Shown here: positions 1 through 8,171 of the stretch, in pieces
How the letters are laid out: the number at the start of each line of letters is the position of its first letter
How positions within the stretch are numbered: position 1 is the first letter of the stretch
Assembly (NCBI RefSeq): GCF_014841105.1
Contig: NZ_JACYWE010000009.1
Location: 1 to 64,000 of the forward strand
Direction: 5' to 3'
DNA length: 64,000 nt
Origin: Lolliginicoccus lacisalsi
GTDB taxonomy: Bacteria; Actinomycetota; Actinomycetes; Mycobacteriales; Mycobacteriaceae
Program-made: the position numbers and the translations under genes
Notes under the pieces: generated by a model
Databases searched by the model: none
What the model was told of the DNA's origin: nothing
Seen by the model: the letters and a program-made list of their open reading frames with translations, nothing else

Positions 1-177
1 CGTGCCAGGTGGTGTCTCACCACCAGCCTGGCAAACTACGAACTTCTATCGCGTTTGGCCGGTTCCGGTGCTTTTGCCGTCCCGCGGCCGTCCCGCGGCC
101 AGCCGCGGCCGTCCAGCAGCCAACCAACGCCGCCCCGCGGCCAGCGCTCGGGGGTAGCAGCATGAGGGGCGTGATGT
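1..177. repeat. Intergenic region with half copy of dispersed element and GC-rich tandem repeats
   Basis: No gene is seen here. A hairpin-like inverted repeat lies at 3-33 (GGTGGTG/CACCACC core). Positions 44-56 read TTCTATCGCGTTT, the right arm of the element found complete at 32632-32679 and 63292-63339. Its right flank (57-78) is nearly the same as the right flank of the 63-kb copy. No matching left arm is visible before it. The 11-mer CCGTCCCGCGG is repeated in tandem at 77-98. The function is unknown. Confidence 0.6.
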
Positions 178-196
178 CTACGACATGATGTCGTAG
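178..196. promoter_or_regulatory. Perfect 19-nt palindrome, candidate operator
   Basis: CTACGACATGATGTCGTAG has 9-bp arms around one central base and ends 30 nt before the proposed ATG of the DUF3817 gene. The size and symmetry fit a dimeric repressor such as TetR or MarR. No regulator gene lies next to it in this window, so the ligand and protein are unknown. Confidence 0.5.
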
Positions 197-225
197 CGAT
201 TGGCGTCGTGCGGCACAATGGCGGC

Positions 226-612
226 ATGCGCGCATCCCCCTACTTCCAGGACCTGTTCTCTCTCGCGACACCGGCCAAGCGGTTCCGGCTCATCGCCGTG
301 ATCGAGGCCCTGACCTGGGCGGGCCTGCTGGTTGGCATGTTCCTCAAGCATGTCACCCACACCACCGAGCTGGGTGTGCAGGTATTCGGGGCGCTGCATG
401 GTGGCGCCTTCATGCTGTTCATCGCCATCACCGCCGCGACCGCCTGGAGCTTGCGCTGGAACTGGCGGGTCATTGCGCTCGCGCTCCTGTCGAGCATCCC
501 GCCCCTGGCCACGGTTGCCTTCGAGGTGTGGGCGGCACGCCGCGGGCACCTGGCGGAGCTCTCCGCCGCGGTGCAGCAGGACGAGACCGTCGGCGCTCGC
601 CCCCAGCGATAA
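226..612 (+). CDS. DUF3817 family membrane protein
   Basis: A small integral membrane protein of 128 residues. Three hydrophobic segments are visible: one starting RLIAVIEALTWAG, one around HGGAFMLFIAITAATA, and one around VIALALLSSIPPLATVAFEVWA. The length and the LIAVIEA...HG pattern fit the DUF3817 family, which is widespread in actinobacteria and has no established function. I chose the ATG at 226. A GTG in frame at 208 would add six residues. The gene stands alone and reads in the same direction as the next gene. A perfect palindrome at 178-196 suggests control by a repressor. The family assignment is good; the role is unknown. Confidence 0.75.
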   Translation: MRASPYFQDLFSLATPAKRFRLIAVIEALTWAGLLVGMFLKHVTHTTELGVQVFGALHGGAFMLFIAITAATAWSLRWNWRVIALALLSSIPPLATVAFEVWAARRGHLAELSAAVQQDETVGARPQR

Positions 613-697
613 GCCCCCAGGGATAGGCGCCCAGGGATAAGCCAACGGCGAACGCTCCTGGCTGTGAGCACGGCCTCGCTCATGCCAGACTAGGAAC

Positions 698-1660
698 GTG
701 ACTGGACCTGGACGACAAACCCCTGCCGCCTCATTCGCTGGTGCCGTGGATCTCTCGGCGCTCAAGGAACGCGCTGCCCGCCGCTCCGCGCCACAGCCCA
801 GCGCCCCCGCTGCTTCGCGGTCCGCATCGGACTCGCCCGCCGCGGCCTCGTCGGGCGTGCCGGTGATCGTTGATGTCACCGAGGCGACCTTCGAGGCTGA
901 GGTGGTGGAGCGCTCTCACCAGGTGCTGGTGGTCGTGGATCTCTGGGCTCCCTGGTGCGAGCCGTGCAAGCAACTGTCCCCGGCGCTGGAGAAGCTGGCG
1001 CGGGAGGGCAATGGCAGCTGGATCCTCGCGAAGGTCGATGTCGAGGAGAACCCCCGCATCGCGCAGGTCTTCGGCGTGGAATCCATCCCGACGGTGGTGG
1101 CCATCGCTGGCGGCCAGCCGGTCCACGCGTTCTCGGGCGCGCAGTCGGAGGACCAGATCCGCAACTGGCTGGCCGAGCTGAAGAAGGCCATCGGGGACAA
1201 GCTTCCCGGCCTGCCCGCCGAGGGGGAAGCCGCGCCAGCGGAGCCTCCTGCCGATCCTCGTTTCGAGGCTGCCGAGGAGGCCCTCAACGAAGGGGACTTC
1301 GACAAGGCCGAGGCCGAGTACCAGAAGATCCTCGTCGAGGAGCCCCGCAATGCCGAGGCGAAGTCCGGGCTGAACCACGCTCGCTTCCTCGCCCGCGTGC
1401 GGTCGATCGATCCCGAGGCCCCGCGCAAGGCCGAGGCTGACCCGTCCGATATCGAGGCGCAGCTCGCAGCGGCTGACCTGGAAATCATCTCGCAGCAGCC
1501 CGGCAAGGCTTTCCAGCGGCTCATCGACGTCGTTCGTGCCACCGCTGGTGATGATCGCGCCGTGGCCAGGGAGCGGTTGCTCTCGCTGCTCGAGATGTTC
1601 GATCCCGCTGACCCGACCGTGCTTGCCGCGCGGCGGGATCTCGCTGCCGCCCTGTTCTGA
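698..1660 (+). CDS. Thioredoxin-like protein with TPR tail (CnoX/YbbN type)
   Basis: A 320-residue protein with three parts. Residues 1-55 are Ala/Ser/Pro-rich and probably disordered. Residues ~56-165 form a thioredoxin fold with the active-site motif WCEPC at 86-90 and the cis-proline sequence SIPT. From ~185 to the end are helical TPR-like repeats. This layout is that of E. coli YbbN/CnoX, a chaperedoxin that holds unfolding proteins and hands them to chaperones. M. tuberculosis Rv1324 appears to be the counterpart. The CXXC here is CEPC rather than the usual CGPC, so redox activity may differ. The start is GTG. It faces the metallopeptidase gene tail to tail with a 7-nt gap. Confidence 0.85.
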   Translation: MTGPGRQTPAASFAGAVDLSALKERAARRSAPQPSAPAASRSASDSPAAASSGVPVIVDVTEATFEAEVVERSHQVLVVVDLWAPWCEPCKQLSPALEKLAREGNGSWILAKVDVEENPRIAQVFGVESIPTVVAIAGGQPVHAFSGAQSEDQIRNWLAELKKAIGDKLPGLPAEGEAAPAEPPADPRFEAAEEALNEGDFDKAEAEYQKILVEEPRNAEAKSGLNHARFLARVRSIDPEAPRKAEADPSDIEAQLAAADLEIISQQPGKAFQRLIDVVRATAGDDRAVARERLLSLLEMFDPADPTVLAARRDLAAALF

Positions 1661-1667
1661 GTGCCCG

Positions 1668-3008
1668 TCATCGGCTGCTGCATGCGGCTAGCCCGTCGCG
1701 GAAGCCATCCCCGAACGTGGCGATGCGGGTGATTCCTACGGGGATGGCGGCGGCGGCGAGGCTGTTGAGCGCTGGGTCGAGCAGGGCGGTGAGCGCTTCG
1801 TCGAGGTCGCCGGGAGAGAGATAGATCCTGCCGACGTCCTCGCGCGCGGTGGCGGCCGCCCATGCGCCCGCCTGGCAGAGGCCTCGTTGCACGGTCTCCG
1901 AACCGAGGTCGTCGGGTGATTCGAGGGCGTGCTGGGCCAGGATCGCGTGCAGCGCGATGATGCTGAACGCGCTGAAGTCGCCGTGTGGCCTCGCTGTATC
2001 GCGCGCTTCCGCCGCGTTCTGGAGCTGGGGGAGATCGAGCTCGAGAGCGTTGGTGCTCGGGCAGTGCTCCACTGGCGGCTGGAGCGCGCGGTCGAGGCAC
2101 TCGCTCGCCGCCCGCGTGACCACCGCGGGCGGCGCTGGCCAGTCCAGGAACTCGGCCACGGAGGAGATCACGAGCCGCGCTGTTCCCTCGGTGACGGGCA
2201 GCTCTCCGCGATCGAGGGCATGCGCGTACCGGTCGGGCATCCCGGCCCTGCGCTGCTCGATCGTCCGGGCGGTGATGCTGGTGCAGGCTCGTGCCCCGTG
2301 ATGCACGCCGATGGCGAAAGCGTCGATGCGGTCGAATCCGGTGCCGTGCCGGGCTTGCCCGATCGGGGAGGGGTCGCGCACGGTGAGCAGCGCGATGAGC
2401 ACCGCGTCGAGCGCGTCGCTGGTATTCATGCGGAATCGTGCCGAGTGGCCACGCATGATGCTGCCCAGGTAGGTGCCGGCGAAGCAGTCTGCTTGTTGCT
2501 CCCACACGAGCGGATCATCGTGCATGCCGGGCAGTCCGCGCGTCGTGCTGATCGCGTGCCCGTGCTCGTGGGCGAGCACGAGAACGCCGGCGAGCGGGCC
2601 GAACTCGTCGATCAGCGCGGGGAAGCGGGCGGTGCGGTCCCATCCGATGGTCCGGGTGGCTGGGCAGTAGGCGGCGACTCCGAGGCTCGCCGCCGGGGCG
2701 GAGCAGAACATCATCGTGGGACTGGTGCTGTCGTATGGATCGATGGCTAGGTCTGCCGCCGCCGGTTCCAGCTCGTCGGCCCAGAATTCCGCGAGATCGG
2801 TGAGGGCGTGCGCGGCGATGATGTCGGCAGCGTGGTCTCCGGGCGGGCCCGCGAGCTCCACGGTGGGCGCGGGCGCGCCGGGCCGGACGCCGCTCGGCCC
2901 ATAGGTGACGGGCAGGGGAGCGGCCTCCTCGCCTGGGGGCGAGGAGCACGCCGCGGCAGCGAGGGCACAGGCCACCAGGAGGCCGGGCCAGCGGTGCGGG
3001 CTAGCCAT
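1668..3008 (-). CDS. Putative zinc metallopeptidase lipoprotein
   Basis: A 446-residue exported protein. The N-terminus (MASPHRWPG, then a hydrophobic run) ends in a lipobox-like LAAAAC with Cys21, so a lipid anchor is likely. A zinc-binding HExxH motif is present as LAHEHGHAIS, followed by a region resembling the neutral zinc metallopeptidase family (aligned loosely with YpfJ-like proteins). The substrate is unknown. I chose the ATG at 3008 over an upstream in-frame start because it begins directly before the signal sequence. It overlaps the last 8 nt of glgB on the same strand, which suggests translational coupling, but a functional link with glycogen metabolism is not evident. Confidence 0.75.
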   Translation of the reverse strand: MASPHRWPGLLVACALAAAACSSPPGEEAAPLPVTYGPSGVRPGAPAPTVELAGPPGDHAADIIAAHALTDLAEFWADELEPAAADLAIDPYDSTSPTMMFCSAPAASLGVAAYCPATRTIGWDRTARFPALIDEFGPLAGVLVLAHEHGHAISTTRGLPGMHDDPLVWEQQADCFAGTYLGSIMRGHSARFRMNTSDALDAVLIALLTVRDPSPIGQARHGTGFDRIDAFAIGVHHGARACTSITARTIEQRRAGMPDRYAHALDRGELPVTEGTARLVISSVAEFLDWPAPPAVVTRAASECLDRALQPPVEHCPSTNALELDLPQLQNAAEARDTARPHGDFSAFSIIALHAILAQHALESPDDLGSETVQRGLCQAGAWAAATAREDVGRIYLSPGDLDEALTALLDPALNSLAAAAIPVGITRIATFGDGFRDGLAACSSR

Positions 3009-5313
3009 CGGTGTCGGGCCCGGCCCAGGCAAACCACATCGTGGTCAGCGCTGGAATAGTGATCACCGCGCATGCCTGGTGCCCGTGCCAGGGCGTCGGG
3101 AACGCCTCGGTCCTGCCGAGGTTGCCCTTGCCGCTGCCGCCGTACTCGCGCGCCGCGGTGTTGAGCACCTCGTTCCACTGGCCAGGCCTTGGCAGCCCGA
3201 CGCGGTAGTGGGCGAGATCGGTGCCGCCGTGATTGGTGATGCAGGCCAGCAGGTTCTCCTCGCTGGCGCGGAGGAAGGACACGACACTGTTGCGTGAGTC
3301 GGCCGCGTCGATCCAGGCGAACGATTCGGGTGCTCCTTCCGAGCGCGAGAGCGCGGGGAGGTGGCGGTAGAGGTGGTTGAGGTCGCCGACGAGCAACTGG
3401 ATGCCGCGGTGCAGGGAACTGTCCGCGGAGCCGGTCGAGATCTCGAACCAGTCGAGCCCGCGCATCTCGCTCCATTCCGCGGTCTGCGCGAACTCCTGGC
3501 CCATGAAGAGGAGCTTCTTGCCCGGATGTGCCCACATCGACGCGAGGAGCGAGCGCACGGTGGCTGCGCGCTGGCTGGCGGGGCCGGTGGCCCGGGACCA
3601 CAGGGTGCCTTTGCCATGGACGACCTCGTCGTGGCCGAGGGGTAGCACGTACTGCTCGGTGAGGCTGCTCATCAGCGAGAACGTCACCTCGTTGTGGTGG
3701 TAGGCGCGATGCTCGGGCGATCGGGCGTGGTAGCGGAGCGCGTCGTTCATCCAGCGCATGTTCCATTTGAAGGTGAAGCCGAGACCGCCGAGCCGCACGG
3801 ATCTAGTGACGCCGGGCCATGAGGTGGAGTCCTCGGCGATGGTGAGGCAGCCCGGGGCGTGGTGCTGCACGCTGCTCGTGAGCTCGCTGAGGAACTCCAC
3901 AGCCTCGAGGTTCTCGCGCCCGCCGAGCTCATTGGGCGTCCAGCCACCGGGTGGCCGCGAGTAGTCGAGGTAGAGCATCGAGGCGACGGCGTCTACGCGC
4001 AGCCCGTCGATGTGGAACTCGTCGATCCAGTAGAGGGCGCTCGAGATCAGGAAGTTGCGCACCTGCGGCTTGGACCAGTCGAAGATGTAGGTGCCCCAGT
4101 CGGGGTGCTCGCCGCGTTGCGGGTCGGGGTGCTCGTACAGCGTGGTCCCGTCGAACCGGGCGAGGGCCCACTCGTCGCGCGGGAAGTGGGCGGGGACCCA
4201 GTCAAGGATCACCCCGATGCCCGCTGCATGGCAGGCATCGATGAGATAGCGCAGGTCATCCGCGGTGCCGTGGCGTGCGGTGGGCGCGTAGTAGGAGGTG
4301 ACCTGGTATCCCCAGGAGCCGCCGAAGGGGTGGCCGGCCAGGGGCAGGAACTCGATGTGGGTGAAGCCCCGCGCCCGGGCATAGGGCACGAGCACATCGG
4401 CGAGATCGCGGAACGTCGCGGCGCCCTCGGCGAGCTCGCGCGACCACGAGGCCGCATGCACCTCGTAGATGCTGATCGGCTCGCGGGTCCAATCGGTGCG
4501 GGCGCGGGCGGCGAGCCACGCGGAGTCGCTCCACTCATGAGTCGCGGGCGCGGCGATGCGGGAGGCGGTGCGCGGCGGAACCTCGGTGTCGCGGGCGAGG
4601 GGGTCCGCTTTCTCGTGGACTTGCCCATCGTGGCCGTGGATGTGGAACTTGTAGAGCTCGCCGGGCTGGGCCGACGGCACGAGCACCTCCCATACGCCCC
4701 CGTCGAGCTGACGCATCGGGAAGGTGCGGCCCGACCACTGAGCGAAGTCACCTGTCACTGTGACGCCAGCGGCATGGGGCGCCCAGACGGAGAACGCGAC
4801 TCCGGTCATGCCCTCGAGGGTCACGGATCGCGCGCCCAGCACTTCCCACAGTCGAGCGCAGCGCCCCTCTCCCAGCGCAGCGAGGGCGGCGACCGATAGA
4901 GAGGGAGCGAGCCGGTACCCATCGGCGGTGGTGTGCTCGCCGTTGGCGTAGCGGGCGGTGACCCGGTAGTCGAGTCGCGCGGCCTGGGTGCCATCGGGCA
5001 GCCGGGCGACGAAGATCCCGTCGCCCTCGGGCTCGAGCGGGAGCGGGCTGCCTCCGGGCAGCGCGGGGCCGGTCAGCTCCACGGCCAGCGCGTAGGGGCG
5101 CAGCACCCGGATCGTGCTTCCATGCGGTCCGAGGATTGCGTGCGGGTCGGGGTGATGGCCGCGCAGCAGGTGCTCGCGCTCGGCCGGGTCCACTGGAGCG
5201 GGGGGCACGGTAGCAGGGGGCACGGGAGCGGGGCCGAGCGGCGCGGGCGCGGGGGATCCCGCCCGGTGGTGGTCCCGCGGCCGGGCCTGCCGCTCGCCCG
5301 GGGGAACCGTCAT
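3001..5313 (-). CDS. glgB: 1,4-alpha-glucan branching enzyme
   Basis: This enzyme makes alpha-1,6 branches in glycogen by moving short alpha-1,4 chains. The 770-residue protein has a Pro-rich N-terminus (~1-50), two N-terminal beta-sandwich modules (an E-set region starting near HHPDPHAILG), the GH13 barrel and a C-terminal beta domain. Catalytic landmarks are visible: GLRVDAVASMLYLDYSR (nucleophile Asp), IAEDSTSW (acid/base Glu) and LPLGHDEVVHGKGTLW. It is slightly longer than the usual ~730 residues because of the Pro-rich start. The ATG at 5313 is used; upstream codons give non-homologous sequence. Its last codons overlap the metallopeptidase gene. No glgE or other glycogen gene lies next to it. 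Confidence 0.96.
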   Translation of the reverse strand: MTVPPGERQARPRDHHRAGSPAPAPLGPAPVPPATVPPAPVDPAEREHLLRGHHPDPHAILGPHGSTIRVLRPYALAVELTGPALPGGSPLPLEPEGDGIFVARLPDGTQAARLDYRVTARYANGEHTTADGYRLAPSLSVAALAALGEGRCARLWEVLGARSVTLEGMTGVAFSVWAPHAAGVTVTGDFAQWSGRTFPMRQLDGGVWEVLVPSAQPGELYKFHIHGHDGQVHEKADPLARDTEVPPRTASRIAAPATHEWSDSAWLAARARTDWTREPISIYEVHAASWSRELAEGAATFRDLADVLVPYARARGFTHIEFLPLAGHPFGGSWGYQVTSYYAPTARHGTADDLRYLIDACHAAGIGVILDWVPAHFPRDEWALARFDGTTLYEHPDPQRGEHPDWGTYIFDWSKPQVRNFLISSALYWIDEFHIDGLRVDAVASMLYLDYSRPPGGWTPNELGGRENLEAVEFLSELTSSVQHHAPGCLTIAEDSTSWPGVTRSVRLGGLGFTFKWNMRWMNDALRYHARSPEHRAYHHNEVTFSLMSSLTEQYVLPLGHDEVVHGKGTLWSRATGPASQRAATVRSLLASMWAHPGKKLLFMGQEFAQTAEWSEMRGLDWFEISTGSADSSLHRGIQLLVGDLNHLYRHLPALSRSEGAPESFAWIDAADSRNSVVSFLRASEENLLACITNHGGTDLAHYRVGLPRPGQWNEVLNTAAREYGGSGKGNLGRTEAFPTPWHGHQACAVITIPALTTMWFAWAGPDTDG

Positions 5314-5449
5314 CGCTTGCCCCGTCCGGTGATCCGCACCTATCCAGTGTGCCAGCCAGGCCCGGTAGCGCTGGAGCGGGGCCGCGCCTCGCTGCGCTTT
5401 CCGACACACTGGGGGTCCAGGCGTGTGGGCGGGGCGGATGTGGGACAAG

Positions 5450-6271
5450 ATGGTAGCCGTGGGTGAACCGAATCCTGACCTGTTGCTCGAGTTCGATGAC
5501 GTGCTGCTCCGCCGCGGCCGCAATACCCTCGTGGGGCCCGTTGATTGGCGGGTGGCGCCGGGGGAGCGGTGGGTGGTGCTCGGTCCGAACGGCGCGGGCA
5601 AGACGTCCTTGCTGCGGATCGCGGCCGCCGAGCTGCATCCCACGGCGGGCGAGGCGCACTTGCTGGGCGAGACCCTGGGCCATACCGATGTCTCGGAGCT
5701 GCGTCCCCGGATCGGCTTGTCGTCCGCGGCGCTGGCCCTGCGCGTCCCCGGCGAGGAATCCGTCGCTGACCTCGTTGTCTCCGCCGCCTACGCGGTGCTG
5801 GGCCGCTGGCGGGAGGACTACGACGAGATCGATCACGAGCGGGCGCGCGAGATGCTCGACGCGGTAGGGGCAGGACACCTCGCGGACCGCACCTATGGCA
5901 CGTTGTCGGAGGGGGAGCGCAAGCGCGTGCTGATCGCCCGGTCCCTGATGACCGATCCCGAGCTGCTCCTGCTCGACGAGCCCGCGGCCGGCCTCGACCT
6001 AGGTGGCCGGGAGGACCTAGTGGCACGCCTGGCGGAGCTGGCGGCCGATGATGCCGCGCCGGGGATCGTCCTGATCACCCATCACGTGGAGGAGATCCCG
6101 CCCGGGTTCACGCATGCGCTGCTGCTGCGGGAAGGGCGCGCGGTCGCGCAGGGCCCCCTCGAGCAGGCCATCACGGCGGAGAACCTTTCCGAGGCGTTCC
6201 ACCAGCCGATCAGCCTGACGGTGGAGCACGGCAGGTTCTTCGCTCGCCGCAAGTCATCGCACCAGCGCTGA
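5450..6271 (+). CDS. ABC transporter ATP-binding protein
   Basis: A stand-alone ABC ATPase of 273 residues. Walker A (GPNGAGKTS), the ABC signature (LSEGERKR, an E variant of LSGGQ), Walker B (LLLLDEP) and the switch His (LITHH) are all present, so it should hydrolyse ATP. No permease gene is adjacent. The architecture is like ModF or cytosolic ABC proteins of mycobacteria (Rv3041c by gene order), and the transported substrate cannot be told. ATG 5450 is proposed; GTG 5459 and GTG 5423 are in frame alternatives and no strong ribosome site separates them. It diverges from glgB across about 135 nt. Confidence 0.85.
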   Translation: MVAVGEPNPDLLLEFDDVLLRRGRNTLVGPVDWRVAPGERWVVLGPNGAGKTSLLRIAAAELHPTAGEAHLLGETLGHTDVSELRPRIGLSSAALALRVPGEESVADLVVSAAYAVLGRWREDYDEIDHERAREMLDAVGAGHLADRTYGTLSEGERKRVLIARSLMTDPELLLLDEPAAGLDLGGREDLVARLAELAADDAAPGIVLITHHVEEIPPGFTHALLLREGRAVAQGPLEQAITAENLSEAFHQPISLTVEHGRFFARRKSSHQR

Positions 6272-6306
6272 TCGGGAAGCGGGGTAGAACAGGGTAGCCT
6301 TCCAGC

Positions 6307-7086
6307 ATGGCTGAATACGTCTCCCTCGAAGTGTCCGATGGAATCGGGACCATCTGGCTTGCCCGGCCCCCCATGAACGCGCTCAACCGGCAGGTGCAGG
6401 GCGAGCTGCAGGAAGTGGCCCGCGAAGCCACGCGCCGCGCTGATGTGCAGGCGGTCATCGTCTATGGCGGCGAGAAGGTCTTCGCCGCGGGCGCGGACGT
6501 CAAGGAGATGGCGGGCATGTCCTTCCAGGAGATGTCGGATGCCATCGCGGACCTGCAGGCCGGGCTCGGCGCGATCGCGACGATTCCCAAGCCGACCGTG
6601 GCGGCCATCACGGGCTATGCGCTTGGTGGCGGCCTCGAGGTCGCGCTGGGCGCGGACCGCCGCATCGTGGGCGACAACGCCAAGCTGGGCGTGCCCGAGA
6701 TCCTGCTCGGCGTGATCCCTGGTGGCGGCGGCACCCAGCGGCTCGCGCGGCTGATCGGCCCTGCCCGCGCCAAGGACATGGTCTTCACCGGTCGTTTCGT
6801 GGGCGCAGAGGAAGCGCTCTCCATCGGACTGGTCGATGAGGTCGTCGCGCCCGACGAGGTCTACAACGCGGCGCGTGCCTGGGCGGGGCGCTTCGTGGGC
6901 GCGGCGGGCCGGGCGCTGGCTGCGGCGAAGGCCTCGATCGATCAGGGGCTGGATACGGATCTGGGCACCGGCCTGGCCATCGAGCGGCACTTGTTCGCCT
7001 CCTTGTTCGCCACCGAGGATCGCGCTATCGGCATGGAATCGTTTGTCGAGAACGGCCCCGGTAAGGCAAAGTTCACCGGCAAGTAG
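6307..7086 (+). CDS. Enoyl-CoA hydratase/isomerase family protein
   Basis: Crotonase-fold enzyme of 259 residues, probably hydrating trans-2-enoyl-CoA in beta-oxidation. Both catalytic glutamates of the hydratase family are present, in GGGLEVAL and in VPEILLG, as is the oxyanion-hole sequence AGADVKEM. By gene order it corresponds to M. tuberculosis echA17 (Rv3039c). A TAGCCT hexamer at 6295-6300 sits six nt before the ATG, so the mRNA may be leaderless. The exact acyl-CoA substrate cannot be read from the sequence. It is followed by a methyltransferase on the same strand. Confidence 0.9.
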   Translation: MAEYVSLEVSDGIGTIWLARPPMNALNRQVQGELQEVAREATRRADVQAVIVYGGEKVFAAGADVKEMAGMSFQEMSDAIADLQAGLGAIATIPKPTVAAITGYALGGGLEVALGADRRIVGDNAKLGVPEILLGVIPGGGGTQRLARLIGPARAKDMVFTGRFVGAEEALSIGLVDEVVAPDEVYNAARAWAGRFVGAAGRALAAAKASIDQGLDTDLGTGLAIERHLFASLFATEDRAIGMESFVENGPGKAKFTGK

Positions 7087-7139
7087 TGCCGGTACGAGGC
7101 CACCAGGACGACCATCTCCACGAGACAAGCAGGAAACAC

Positions 7140-8156
7140 ATGACGATGACTTCGAACGAGCCCACCCCCGTTGATGCGCGTGGCGAGGATCCCGCGCCCC
7201 GGCCGCACGCCACGGCGGAGGAAGTGGCGGCCGCCTTCGAGGACACCAAGCTCGCCCAGGTGCTCTATCACGACTGGGAGGCGGAGACCTACGACGAGAA
7301 GTGGTCCATCTCCTACGACGAGCGCTGCGTCTCCTACGCGCGGGGCCGGTTCGAGGCCATCGCGGGCGAGGATCAGCCGCTGCCTTATGAGCGCGCGCTC
7401 GAGCTTGGCTGCGGCACCGGGTTCTTCCTGCTCAACCTCATGCAGGCCGGAGTGGCCCGCACCGGCTCGGTGACCGACCTCTCGCCCGGGATGGTGAAGG
7501 TGGCGCTGCGCAACGCCGAGAACCTCGGCCTCGATGTCGACGGCCGCGTCGCGGACGCGGAGCGCATCCCGTATGACGACAACACATTCGACCTCGTCGT
7601 GGGCCACGCGGTGCTGCACCACATCCCCGATGTGGAGCAGTCGCTGCGCGAGGTGCTGCGCGTGCTCAAGCCGGGCGGCCGGTTCGTCTTCGCTGGCGAG
7701 CCCACCACTGTGGGCAACCTCTATGCCCGCAGGCTCGGCCAGCTGACGTGGTACGCCACCACCAACATCACGAAGCTGTCGGCGCTGCAGGCCTGGCGTC
7801 GTCCGCAGTCGGAGCTCGACGAGTCCTCGCGGGCGGCCGCGCTCGAGGCCGTCGTGGACCTACACACCTTCGAGCCGCGCAAGCTCGAGCGCACTGCCCG
7901 CAACGCTGGGGCCGTGGACGTCAAGGCCCGCACCGAGGAGTTCGCCGCCGCGCTGTTCGGCTGGCCCGTGCGCACCTTCGAGGCCGCCGTGCCCGCTGAC
8001 AAGCTCAGCTTGCAGTGGCGGCTGTTCGCCTACCAGGCGTGGCAGAAGCTCAGCTGGCTCGATGAGACCGTGATGCGGCGCGTGGTTCCGCGCGGATTCT
8101 TCTACAACGCCATGATCACCGGTGTGAAGCCCGCGCCCGGGAACACCGCCGGCTAG
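7140..8156 (+). CDS. Class I SAM-dependent methyltransferase
   Basis: A 338-residue methyltransferase. The SAM-binding motif I is LELGCGTGFFLL (about residue 85), followed by the post-II region with HAVLHHIPD and the VLKPGGRFVF segment typical of UbiE/SmtA-like enzymes. A long C-terminal region (~130 residues) is not part of the core fold and may bind the acceptor. ATG 7140 is preceded by AGGAAA and gives the best start. By gene order it matches Rv3038c. In mycobacteria this neighbourhood is discussed in connection with methylated polysaccharides, but the substrate is unproven. Confidence 0.85.
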   Translation: MTMTSNEPTPVDARGEDPAPRPHATAEEVAAAFEDTKLAQVLYHDWEAETYDEKWSISYDERCVSYARGRFEAIAGEDQPLPYERALELGCGTGFFLLNLMQAGVARTGSVTDLSPGMVKVALRNAENLGLDVDGRVADAERIPYDDNTFDLVVGHAVLHHIPDVEQSLREVLRVLKPGGRFVFAGEPTTVGNLYARRLGQLTWYATTNITKLSALQAWRRPQSELDESSRAAALEAVVDLHTFEPRKLERTARNAGAVDVKARTEEFAAALFGWPVRTFEAAVPADKLSLQWRLFAYQAWQKLSWLDETVMRRVVPRGFFYNAMITGVKPAPGNTAG

Positions 8157-8171
8157 GCCGCGCGCGGCGCC

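Noticed and set aside
208-225. GTG 208 as the DUF3817 start
   Set aside because: It adds only MRHNGG, with no ribosome site; ATG 226 begins nearer the family start. The choice remains uncertain.
916-2505. Long minus-strand open frame across the CnoX-like and metallopeptidase genes
   Set aside because: It crosses two convergent well-supported genes and its translation is low-complexity and Arg-rich.
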